A stretch of 64,000 bases of DNA, taken from contig OY741285.1 in the NCBI GenBank assembly GCA_963514095.1, positions 9,053,116-9,117,115 on the forward strand. The letters are read 5' to 3'. The number at the start of each line of letters is the position of its first letter. The stretch's first letter is position 1. Both the position numbers and the translations under genes were made by a program. Of this stretch, positions 53,665 through 64,000 are shown one piece after another. The notes below the pieces were generated by a model, which saw only the letters and a program-made list of their open reading frames with translations, ran no database searches and was not told the origin of the DNA. Source of the DNA: Eutrigla gurnardus. Lineage: Eukaryota > Chordata > Actinopteri > Perciformes > Triglidae.

Positions 53665-56195
53665 ACATTATTTTCCTTACTAAGCAAAAATATAATGCAT
53701 TTTTAAATCCAATTTTAAATCCTGTGGCAGTGTTTCTGTAACCTGATTTTAACTGCATCAATACTCGAACCAACTTCCTAAACGTAGACGCTTTGTTTTT
53801 GAGTATAGTGGATAAATAACATTTTGTGTTTGCACATTTGCCTCCAGCAAGCAGAAAAACACTGACAGGGACGTTAGCGCTAGTTGCTGGTGCTCGTTTT
53901 TCTTGTTAACAAGGGAAAACACTCGCTTCTGACAGGGAGAATTTAATTAAATCTCAGTGTGAAGAAAAAAAAAACATATGCCTGTTGCATCGTTTAGCAA
54001 CAAATACCGTCAACATGCAGGTTTGACCGAACATCACAGATCAACATCTGTGGTTCCTTTAAATAAACTTGAAGAACTTAATTAGCAAGGAAGAACTTTC
54101 ACTTCCTCGTCAGGCGTCGGTACACCCGTGTTTGTTCACAGTTGATCCTCCTTTTTTTAGCCAAACATCAAAGGAGTGCGCGACATCAAACAAACCAATC
54201 CACGATACCACTTGTCATTATCATCTGTCAATCATCTCCCGAAATAATATGTTGCACTTTGGCTCAACAGCATCAGACGGGATGACTGTATCTCTGAATG
54301 CATTATTCATGCATCTGCATTCCTTGGTTGTTCCAGAGAGCAAAATAAGAAATGCTAAAGCGGTGACCTTCATTCCACGGCAGTCGTTTCACAACAAGTC
54401 TTAAATCCGTCTGTCTCGCAGACACACGGACACAAAGAGTCCCGTTTGTGATAACCATCATCGCGTCCCGGATACTTGCATGGATACGTCTCTCGGTGTG
54501 GACACATAATGGGAACACCGAGATCTAAAGCGTCATGTACTCTGCCCCTCTTTGTGAACAGTAAAAATAAGGGGTGGGCCCCCTACTGTGCATTTGATCT
54601 GGTCTTATTGAGAGAAATAGACAAGGACAAAGACTACACTGCTGTCCTTCAGAGAGAAGTGAAACATGCTTTGGTTTTCTCTTCTGTTTCTCTGTCTAAT
54701 TTAGAGTTTAACCTTTTTTTGATTAATATGTTCACTGTCAGTTGGAATTTCTTATTTCTTTAATGAAAATTTGACTTGTTGCAAAATGACCTAATTCTAA
54801 GTTACTGCAGTTGTCTCCAGTGATTTTTTTGGAAGTAATCCTGTTAGTTCTGAAACAAGTGAAATAAAGCCCCGAAGACACATTGCCTCCAACAAAGTCC
54901 ATTATTATTGCATGTAACACAATAATGAACACTTTTTAAAGATTAATTAAAGCAGTGGCCTGGGAGCACACACACGTTGGACTGGATACATGCATAAAGC
55001 GTACATATGATATGGTGACATGTAGCCTAAAGGGCAGACCACTAGACTTAAAAAATGTCCAATTATCATAATCAAGAATATAATGATGACACTGTGGTTT
55101 AGCTTCAGTTAGATTCAGGCACAAACGTCTCAATTAGGTTTAGGGAATGGTCATTGTTTGGGTTAAAAACAGTTAGCAGCCTAGGTTTGAAACCCCACAA
55201 ATTCATCAGCCATTTAGATGTTTTTTTTTTTTTAAAGGTCACACCTACAACAATTTTCACAAATGATCCACATATGAAGCCCGAATATTCCCTTACAGAA
55301 TCAAAAATGATTACCACCAGCTAATCAGCATGAATGTCCATCACTTTGTGTATTTTGATGCAGATTATAAATACTAATACCTAAATTTCACATCAATTTC
55401 CATCTGATGAGGGAGCAGCTCAAACAATCAGAAAATCCAATCGTTCTTCAAGAAATCCAGCCTATTCTCTGGCTGGGGTTTCTCAAATTTAAAGTGTTTC
55501 CTTCCTGTGTCAGGTTTCTCCATCCACTGCTGTTGTGTGTTATTAGGAGAGGGTTCATCAAACTAAATGGCAGCTGGCACAAACCATTATTAATATCACT
55601 CTAGAAGACGAGTACACAATTTTTGTTTGTGTTGTGTATTAATGAGAGGAAGGTTTCATCGAATCTGTGTGGAGCGATCAGGAGACTTTTTACTGCTGTT
55701 CATCTTTGTCTCTGCAGCCGAGCACACGAGTCACAAACTTTCTGTATATCATCCGTTTCCGCTCGCATTTTCCTTTTATTGATGCACCAATTTTTCTTCC
55801 TCAGCCAAGTGTGAAAACTCATTTGCAATATTTCAAGACGATTTTAAAATTTCAACGTTTCTCACAGGTCTTTTATGCGCAATTTAAAAATGGACATAAA
55901 AACAGGTGGATGGAAATTCACTACTATATTAATCAAAGAAATAAAGTATGTTTTTAGTATTTTTGAGACTTACCAGAAATAGAGTGGACATCTATTCGCA
56001 CCAACCCTCACTTTAAAAAATTGGTTTGGTGTAATAGGAGCACCTACAATAAGCGAAGATCAAAGTCACATGGATGCTTTGAGGGTGACCTCAAGGAGAG
56101 TTATACTAGATTATATGGCAAAAAAAAGGCTTAAAATTGACTTTTTTTGCAGTCATTACTTATCCAGAGGACCTTAAAATGACTGTGCAGGTGTA
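53665..56195. other. No gene recognised
   Basis: No coding or repeat signal that I can support. Confidence 0.5.
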
Positions 56196-56199
56196 TATT

Positions 56200-56330
56200 C
56201 AGCATCTTGCTCAAGGACATTTTGACAGGACACACGTCTGTTGATGTGCACACTGTCTGCCTCGGAGATTGAATCTGTAACCTGACAGTAATGGGATGGT
56301 CTCACTAACCGCTAATCTGCCCCGCCACCT
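56200..56330 (+). repeat. Teleost interspersed repeat, family A (copy 3, worn)
   Basis: ATCTTGCTCAAGGACATTTT, GATTGAATCTGTAACCTGAC and CCGCCACCTGAG follow the order of the better copies at 1.8 and 62 kb, with many substitutions. Confidence 0.5.
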
Positions 56331-57164
56331 GAGAAAAAGAGACGCAGAGATGGATAGACAGAGGAATGAGAGAGTGTGGATAGAAAGAAAGGAGGAGATG
56401 AGTAGAGGAAATAGACAGACGGACGGGGGGGAAAGGGATCATAATGGAGCAGGGGCAGAGACAGAGATGGTAGAGAGACAAACAAAGTGTGAGTGATGGT
56501 GAAGAGACATTCGATGAATACCGAAGGGGGGAGGAAAGGCGGGGAGTGATTGAGATGACACAGAGCGGAGAGGAAGACCCATAATAAGGAAGAAAGGAAT
56601 GGGTAGGAAAGCTCGCTGGATAAAGATGAATGGATAAAACCACAGAGGTCACATTCCCAACAGAGACTCTCCAGTCTGGTTCCCCTCTGTCTGTAAGTTT
56701 ATTCTAAATACTCATCAGCCATTGGTCAGGCGGAAGGAAGTGGTAAGCACTGAACCCAGCAGCCCTTCATTTCCTCAATGACAAATGCGGGTGTCCTTCG
56801 ATTCCACTTCCTCTCTGTCTCACTTACCGCCAGCAGTGTCACATATTCTCATTAGTCACCGTGGCAGCTGAGTTATGTGCGAGTGTGTGTGTGTTTTGGG
56901 TCGAGTCAGAGAAAAATAAACAGAGAGGGAGGCAGAGAAAGTGTGTATGTGTGTGTGAGACGGAGCGAGGTATTATACATGAGTTAAACGATGCATGAGT
57001 GCATGAATGACTGTGTAGGGCACAATGTGGAGGTGGTGTGTTTGCGTGATAGATGATGTGCATTCTCTATTTGTTTATCTGAGGCGGTGTCTGTCACTTT
57101 ATGCATGTCTATCCCTTTATCTGTACGCATGTTTCTTATGGAACTTGTAGTTTGTCCATGTACT

Positions 57165-57215
57165 GAGCCAAATGCTAATGTCAGCATGCTAACATGCTCA
57201 AGGCTTTGCTTAAAG
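57165..57215 (+). repeat. Teleost interspersed repeat, family B (short scrap)
   Basis: AATGCTAATGTCAGCATGCT followed by AACATGCTCAAGGC is a small piece of the same family as at 61.9 kb. Confidence 0.35.
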
Positions 57216-57443
57216 ATTCTGTTACTACAAAGCTCTGTCTCTCTGTTCGAGTAACAACAATAGGACAATATGAAAATTTAAAAAATGACCCAACCCTAAT
57301 GTCTGCCCTTCTTTCCTGTCACAGCGCCCACTTTTTTCAGTTCCTCCTTTTCTCCCCTTTTGTGACATAAAATACTCAAAGGTCCTAAATGCTTAATTCA
57401 GAGCATATTTGTTTTTGAGAGATTACCCCCTCACAGCTCTTAC

Positions 57444-57620
57444 CATGGTGACGGGAGAGCCAGTGGCTAGCAGCTAACGGCATTGACAGGGCTAACGGTG
57501 TTCACCTGAGGGGGAACTGCACGGGAGCTATGTTTCCGTGACGACGCCCTGGGCCAGGACAGCGCTATGAGCGGTTACCCCCGCGTGAGCACAGAGCAGA
57601 GCGGAGGGAGTTAGCTAGCT
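57444..57620 (-). promoter_or_regulatory. Possible first exon ending ATG|GTAAGA (minus strand)
   Basis: A GC-richer stretch that ends, on the minus strand, CCCGTCACCATG|GTAAGAG. This is a near-ideal Kozak context directly joined to a strong donor, so translation would start at the last codon of the exon. No partner exon was found downstream, towards lower coordinates. On the plus strand the same ATG opens only a nine-residue frame. Confidence 0.25.
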
Positions 57621-57624
57621 AGTA

Positions 57625-60600
57625 AGAGGACACACTGGGAATCACATGCATTAACCTGCACACACTTAAATGACTACAAAGCGTAGAGAAGTTTATAAGT
57701 AAATATATAGCAAGGGAAGCTACATTCTAAATAAAAAAAATTGGAGGTCCGTTTTAAAATGCTGATGAAAACCCATCATATATTTTGTATGCAGTTTCAT
57801 ATTGACTGCCAAATTGGCAGGTGCTCCTCTGACACATCACAGCATTGACAGCTTACACGGTGACTAGACTGAGTTCAAACAGTCTGGACTGTGCATCTGT
57901 GCAGATTAGGGTACTCCATATTGGAAATCGTGAATGCAAGCAGCTGCCAATCTGGTTGGAAAGAGACTCATCTACTTCCACACAGTCACAACACTCTTCA
58001 TCTGGAGAGGGAATCTGGGGAGAGATTAGGCGAGTTTCTTTCCCCAGTGTTTCACCACGAAGGACCCATTCCAGGATGAATCTGCATTTACTGTATGCAT
58101 TATTTATCTTGATAATGGTCTACATGTGTGAAGTAATTCTCCACACCGTCAGGAATGGTTTCAGATGGAGAAATACATTTATATTTTAATTCTTCCTCAC
58201 TTTTTTGTTGAAAACAGACACATTTAAGTGTTTACTTTTCCAAATAAGTATCGGAATGACCCCTAAAAAACTACCATATGTATTTGGTGTGAGTTTATAG
58301 AATGTAAAACCTGCTGTCTTCATGTGTTCAGCTGAGCTAGACCAGAGAATATTCTGCTTCGCCCCCATTGTTCTCTGCGAAGGTTGCCGGTGGTGATGTC
58401 ATGTAGCCCCGGTTTCATTTTTAGATTATTTGTTAGAAACCTGTCACATGGTAACTTTGGAAACAAACAGGCCTTGTGTGCTCTGAAAACACTAGCTATC
58501 ATTATGTTTTAATGAAAACTCCATTTGCTCCCGGTGTTCTTCCCCGCGGTTATGGAAGGAGGAAATCATATGCGTAAAAGGAAACCATCTTTAAAATGAG
58601 GCATTTTATTTTTTAAATAACTGCCGGGTGGGGGATATAATCTGTGACAATTTCAAGAGTGGTTCATGTGGATCTCTAAAAGTAACGGATAAATGTTTGA
58701 GAAAGTGGATGATAAATATTTCAAGAAACTTTAAAGTGTTAAATGTGAGTTCAGTCCACCGATCAGCCAGCGTCATCGGGCCCTCAAGCAAGAATCTATG
58801 GAAGAAGGGCCCTTTTTTCTTGTCCATTCATAATTTTATGAGCCAAGTATTTAAACCCAGCAAAAATAGTCTCAGTAGGCTAACTCCATATTAGGCACAC
58901 ATAACTGGAGACTAGATAGTGTTTCTATCAGCAGCTCTTTACATTGTTTTTTTATGTTTGTTTGTTTGTTTGTATGTGTATTATATACCCCGTTGAAAAT
59001 GTCAGGAAGGTATGAAACAATAGATGAGCCTAGTGTATCAGCTCATAGTCAACTGCCTGTCCTCCTCTGAGAACATCTCCTGAAGGGCACCCATGCACCA
59101 TCACAGCATTTCATAATAGTGGTTTGTTCAAATGGTAAGATACCACCAGAACTTCACACAATTCCCACTCCAAAGGTCATTATATTGTCAAGCTTGTAAA
59201 ACAAAAAAAGATCTAGGCCCGGTTGTTGGATTAAAACACTCTCAGCTGGATCCCATCCTAAAACGGGCAAAAAAAGCTAAAGAGCCCCTTGTGACTAAGA
59301 ACCGTTCTCACACGTGCAATTTCTCCTCCATTTCTGAGATAATGTGACAGCTGAGGTCGGAGATAAAGGGAAGGCAGAGGAGAGATAACTTTGAGAGGAC
59401 GGCAGAGAGACTGTACAATACATGGTTGTGTGTGTGAGAGAATGGCTGCTGTGTTTTTGTGATGTTGTACTGTACACCTCTACAACTCATGTTTGTAGTT
59501 CACTTCAGTGGTGTGGTCAGTAAATAATTAGCTATTAGATTCCCGAGGTTAGGTATTCCAGCTGTGGCTTTTAGGTGGAAATTAAATTCTAGAACAACCT
59601 AATTTCCTTTTTTTTCCTGCATTTTGCTTAATTGTGAAACTTATCTGCACAGATTAGGACTGAGAATACCACATGACCCCATTACATCGCATGTTAACTC
59701 ATTTAAATGTTGTGTGTTTCTTTAACAAAGAAAGTGTAGTGCTACAATTGCATTTCATGGTTTTAATTATTGTGGAGGCTGGAAATAAATAGAGCTTTTA
59801 AAAAGAAACCTAAGAGGTAAAAAGGTTCATGCATTTATTATGTGAGCGGACAGTCAAGTAATGAACAGCTGTTTTTGTCTCCTTTTTAAAAAAAAAAAAA
59901 GAGGGTGAGTAGTGGTGGGTCACATTTACCACCAAAAGTGCATTAATGAGGGGCACGGGGCCCAGGCCTCCGACCTAGCAAGGGATAGTAGCTTAAAAAT
60001 ATATAATTTTATTAGTTATTTGCTGTCCCTCGACAAAGGGTTCTGAATTAATGTTGCGTTGGCGTATTGGGAAGGGAGGGAAGGGCCTGCTTCTGTTTAC
60101 CACATCCACTAACATCCTCATAGAAACCAAGCATTCAACGAGGGTTATTTATTACCACGGCGATTGCATCGCTTATTGGCAGTTTGTCAGGGTGTCACTA
60201 GAACTGTGAACTATGGAGACGGTCACCCAACTTTAGCACGGGGTGTGGTTCTTTTTTGGGAAAATCCTGCCGTATTTATTTGAATGTAACATATTGGCCT
60301 GTCATCACGAAGGAAATGTTCATATCTGGCCGATGCCAATGTTTAATTTTCATATATGCAGATGAATTATATATATAATCCAGCATCACATTAAACCCTC
60401 ACAATTTTTTTTTTCTGGAAACTAACAACAAATTGGAAAGATTCAGGCACATCAAACAACAGTGTCTTTTTAATGATGTTTCACTCATTAAACTTCACAA
60501 GGTGCCTTGAAACACCATTCTTACTGACGTGTATGGATTTGAAAGAACCTAAATTCCCTCTTCCGTCTTTTGAGCATCATTTCATTTATTTTCTTCCGCT

Positions 60601-61030
60601 CTACCTCACTCTACTTCTTGTCAATCACCTTTTATCTCACTGCCTCTGTCAATCTGCTCCATCTCAGTTCTCACATCCTGGTCCACTCGTCGTTCCTCTT
60701 TTCCTCTCCTTTCTTACTCACAGCACTTTTATCTCTGTCCATGACTCTTGTCTTACCCTCTGCCTTTATACCTTTACCTCTCTCGGTCTTGTCTAAGGTA
60801 ATGAGTTCATTAAATGAGAAGACATGGGCGTGTTTTCCAAGTTCACAACACTGATCCAGCATTTTAACAAGCTGCATGGTTTTAATTATTTTTGGGTAAG
60901 ATAACTCATTCTGTTCCAGCAATCTACCTCCGCTGTGTTAAAAGTGAAACTCAGCTCCACAACACACTGTAAAGGTATGCCTTCACTTACTCATTAAATA
61001 TCAACACAAGAATTATATCCAGTTCTCTCA
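57625..61030. other. No gene recognised
   Basis: The 114-residue frame at 57845-58189 ends in a hydrophobic stretch (HLLYALFILIMVYMCEVIL) but has no start context or partner exon that I can defend. The rest is AT-rich. Confidence 0.45.
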
Positions 61031-61036
61031 CTTTCT

Positions 61037-61039
<3 letters not shown>

Positions 61040-61068
<29 letters not shown>
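61040..61068. repeat. (CA)14 microsatellite
   Basis: Uninterrupted AC run. Confidence 0.95.
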
Positions 61069-61070
<2 letters not shown>

Positions 61071-61849
61071 GCACCTTGTCATCAGACACCCACAATTCCC
61101 ACACCCATTCTTTACAGTTACAAGTCTTGTCTTGTGTCACAAAAGCCGGAGCGTTTAGATGCATCAGAGAACAGAGAGCGTAAGAGAAAGAGGAAATGGC
61201 ACGAAGGGGCAGAGGGGTGGTAGAGATTACAAGACAGAGTCGGAAAGAGATGGAAAGCGAGGAAGGATGGATACCTGAGGGAAAAACACAAAGACATTTA
61301 ACTACAGAGAAAGACAGACAAATCATTCCATTCATACCCTGGCCATGTAGGCAATGGTAAACGGAGGTAGTGAAGGTGAAATTGTAACTGAGGGTGACAC
61401 AAAATTCAATTATCTCCATTAGTTCACTTCATTATATTGGCTCAGGTGATCTAACGTTCTCATTTTGTTCAAGTTGGAAAACAGAGCCACTATGTTGGCT
61501 CTATATGTTTCTCTTTGCTGTCTTTTTGTGTTTGTTGTTGTCTCCCGACAGAGTAATGGGCATCAAAAGAAAAAGACAAGATTAGGTCGGTCAGTCTTGC
61601 ACTCGCTTTTGGCACTTTTGGGTTGCAGAATTATAACATTGTCTCCTGTTTCACAACAACACCTCAGGAAGCACTTTCCAAAGAATCAACTTTGAAGCTC
61701 AGCTTTTAAGCCAACGAGGCTGGGAAGATCTAATAAGTTGAACATTTATAGACATCTGCTTGGACATTTGCTGAGGAACATGATCATTGTGCCAACTCCT
61801 TACCTAATGTTTCTTAACAGTCTTTACTGTTTCTCTTGAACTGCTACAG

Positions 61850-61975
61850 CCTTCTAAGCTCTGTTTAGCCATTAGCGGCATGGCTTTAGGGATGCTAACA
61901 CTTGCCTGTACTTAATGTTGGCTAATTAACTAATGCTAGCATGCTGACATGCTAAACTAAGATGGTTAAAGAGGA
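61850..61975 (+). repeat. Teleost interspersed repeat, family B (short copy)
   Basis: It contains ATTAGCGGCATGGCTTTAGG, AATGCTAGCATGCTGACATG and CTAAACTAAGATGG. This is the opposite orientation to the copy at 4.0-4.35 kb. Confidence 0.5.
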
Positions 61976-62104
61976 CATAGTGTAAAGAAAAACACAAAAA
62001 AATACATACATTTAGGTATCTGGAGTGCCTACCAACACACAAACTATAAAATCAGACCATTCAGTTTTTCCTTCCTATCTTTGCAAAAGTGCACATATAT
62101 ATTG

Positions 62105-62575
62105 GCAAATGGAACTGCATTTATCTAGCACTTTTCTAGTCTTCTGTCCACTCAGAGCACTTTACACTACATATCAGCACTCACCCATTCACACAAACAC
62201 ACAAACAGACATTCAAACTGATACTGATGGCAAAGGCTGTCATCACATTTAAGCACACCCGTCATCACAATTCATCTAGCCTCTTCATTTTGCTTCTTTT
62301 CACAATAAAGTAGCTGAAATAATTTGCAACAGCAGTTTTATTAACAATATCATGCAGTCTTCCCACTATCTGTTGACAAATAAACAAAGTAAAAAAAGAG
62401 GGGTATAATTCATTATATTGAGTGCAAGCTAAAAGACTTGAAAATCACCACACCGAAGGATTGCTCGAGGACACTTCAGCACGGCAAATAACTACCATCA
62501 ACTGAGCTTGAACCCCAGCCTTCCAGTTAAAGATCTTTCCCTTAGTACGCCTTACCATTGCCACAATACAGAAAT
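62105..62575 (+). repeat. Teleost interspersed repeat, family A (copy 4, split)
   Basis: The 5' part (62,110-62,250) has TGCATTTATCTAGCACTTTT, CTCAGAGCACTTTACACTAC and CACCCATTCACAC. The 3' part (62,460-62,570) has GCTCGAGGACACTTCAGCA and CTTGAACCCCAGCCTTCC. About 200 bp of unrelated sequence lies between, consistent with an insertion or heavy decay. Confidence 0.6.
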
Positions 62576-62579
62576 CCAC

Positions 62580-64000
62580 ATCTTTTTTTATGAGTATAAT
62601 TTCGTATCCTCCATTACTTTGGTTGTCTCCGTCTATAATGAAGTTATTGTTCTGTGAGTGAGAGAGGCCCAGTCTTACTGTGCTGCAAGGTCAGTGCTTA
62701 TTGATTTACCATTCATCTGTTGTTGAGGTCATTACCGGCATCGGTAGCTGTGATGATAATCTTGATTATGGATGGATAGTTCAAGTAGTGTTATGGAGGA
62801 GGGAAGAGCAGAGAGAGGGAGGAAAGGAATGTGTGAATGTGAGGAGCAAAGAAACAAAGAAAACAGGCGGATAAGACGACAAAAAAACATATATTACTGC
62901 ATGAGTTGATTTAAGAAATTCTCAAGCCAATGTTTTCCTTTGACATTCAGCAAAGTCAAGAAAAAAGAAAATTGAAAGAAGCCAAAGAAATTACTGATAT
63001 AACTTTTTTTTTTAAACAGCAAAAAGGAAAGGACAAAAAGGACTTTTTTATATAACTTTGTTTAAACTAACCATTCATATTTTGTTCTCACATGATTATT
63101 CAGCTTGATCTGGGGTTGGTTTGAGACTTAAATGAGACAACTGCAGGAGAAACACTGCCTCAAATTTTGCCCATGATCTGTGGTCATTTCCATTTCAGCC
63201 CAAGATTGTTTACCAATTATTGGCAACAAATTAATTGATATGGGAAAAATAATTAAATATATCTGTAGTCTGAATTGTCTCTATCCAGCACTGAAGTACT
63301 CCAGAGTCTCCACTCTTTATCAGCACTGGATGCTTTTCAATTAGAACCTTTAAAATACCCCAGAGCAATTAATGAGCTCGTTAGATTGAGTAATCATAAA
63401 ATCAGTGCATGGATAAGATATCAGACTTTGCATTTCAACTAGAACACATCAGACAAACAAATCAACAGCTGAGCTCATTAAGGAAGGTGTCGACGTGGAA
63501 GACCGAACATCTTGAGCAGCTTATACATGTAAGGTGGTTAGTTTAATGAGTCGGTTGAAAACAATATTTCATTTGGACCCAACTTCGTTTGGCTAGCTTA
63601 CATACTTGGACAAGCACAGAGGTTAGATTTTTAATCCAATTATTAATTAATTCATTGTTTTGTATTTTAAAAAGTATGTGCACTTAAACATTAAAAGTTC
63701 AACTATTTTAATCATGAGGACTAACCAATGGCATTTTGGATATCAAGTTTGTCTGGGGTTGATGGAGTGTAAATTGGGGAAGTGCTACCCAGTAGGTAGG
63801 TATGTCCTCCAACTGTACAAAATAATGATAGTTAGCTAATGAAATGCTACTCTGCTTTAGAAAAAACAATGTTTTACTACTGTGGGAGATTCGCTAATTA
63901 GTTGGACTGCAACATTTTCAGCTAAGAGCTGATAAACCAAGCAGCAACCTCCGGTGCTGAGAAATGAAGCAAACAAAAGTGCCAAAAACGGCAGTTCTTC
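62580..64000. other. No gene recognised
   Basis: AT-rich sequence to the window end, without exon or repeat signal. Confidence 0.5.

Overview
This is a 64-kb piece of a vertebrate nuclear genome, almost certainly a teleost fish. It is AT-rich and gene-poor, with about twenty CA/TG, GA/CT or TA microsatellites (several over 100 bp). It also carries worn copies of interspersed repeats I recognise as typical of ray-finned fish. There is no bacterial gene organisation, and most open frames are chance frames or frames through simple repeats.

The one gene I can assemble with confidence is lrrc51 (leucine-rich repeat containing 51, the LRRC51/LRTOMT locus) on the minus strand at 34,805-37,266. It has four coding exons with consensus splice sites and matching phases (1, 0, 2), giving a 180-residue protein. 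Two RFX-type X-box palindromes lie in it, one about 124 bp upstream of the ATG and one in intron 2. Its last intron has an unusual build: a (CA)26 tract starts 14 nt after the 5' splice site and a (UG)18 tract replaces the polypyrimidine tract just before the 3' splice site. The two tracts are complementary and could fold the intron so that its ends meet. This is the best candidate in the window for an unusual mechanism.

Layout: 1-28 kb is mostly non-coding. It holds one well-formed orphan exon on the minus strand (4,751-4,901), a 64-bp palindrome (6,407-6,470), several teleost repeats, and at 27.19-28.05 kb a CpG-richer block with two long GA tracts, a Z-DNA-type tract and a strong minus-strand splice donor, probably the 5' end of a gene. 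28-34.6 kb holds a (CA)51 tract and a LINE 3' fragment. 34.6-37.5 kb is lrrc51. 39.9-41 kb is a decayed Ty3/gypsy pol fragment (minus). 45.8-46.2 kb is a 381-bp deletion derivative of a mariner/Tc1-type transposon. 47-49.2 kb has LINE-related debris. 51-51.8 kb has a tRNA-like hairpin region next to a teleost repeat. 53.3-53.7 kb is a probable DNA-transposon relic. 57.4-57.6 kb may hold another minus-strand first exon ending ATG|GTAAGA. The rest shows only short repeats.

Coordinates for lrrc51 and the mariner derivative were worked out base by base; repeat boundaries are approximate. Family names come from remembered consensus sequences, not database searches.
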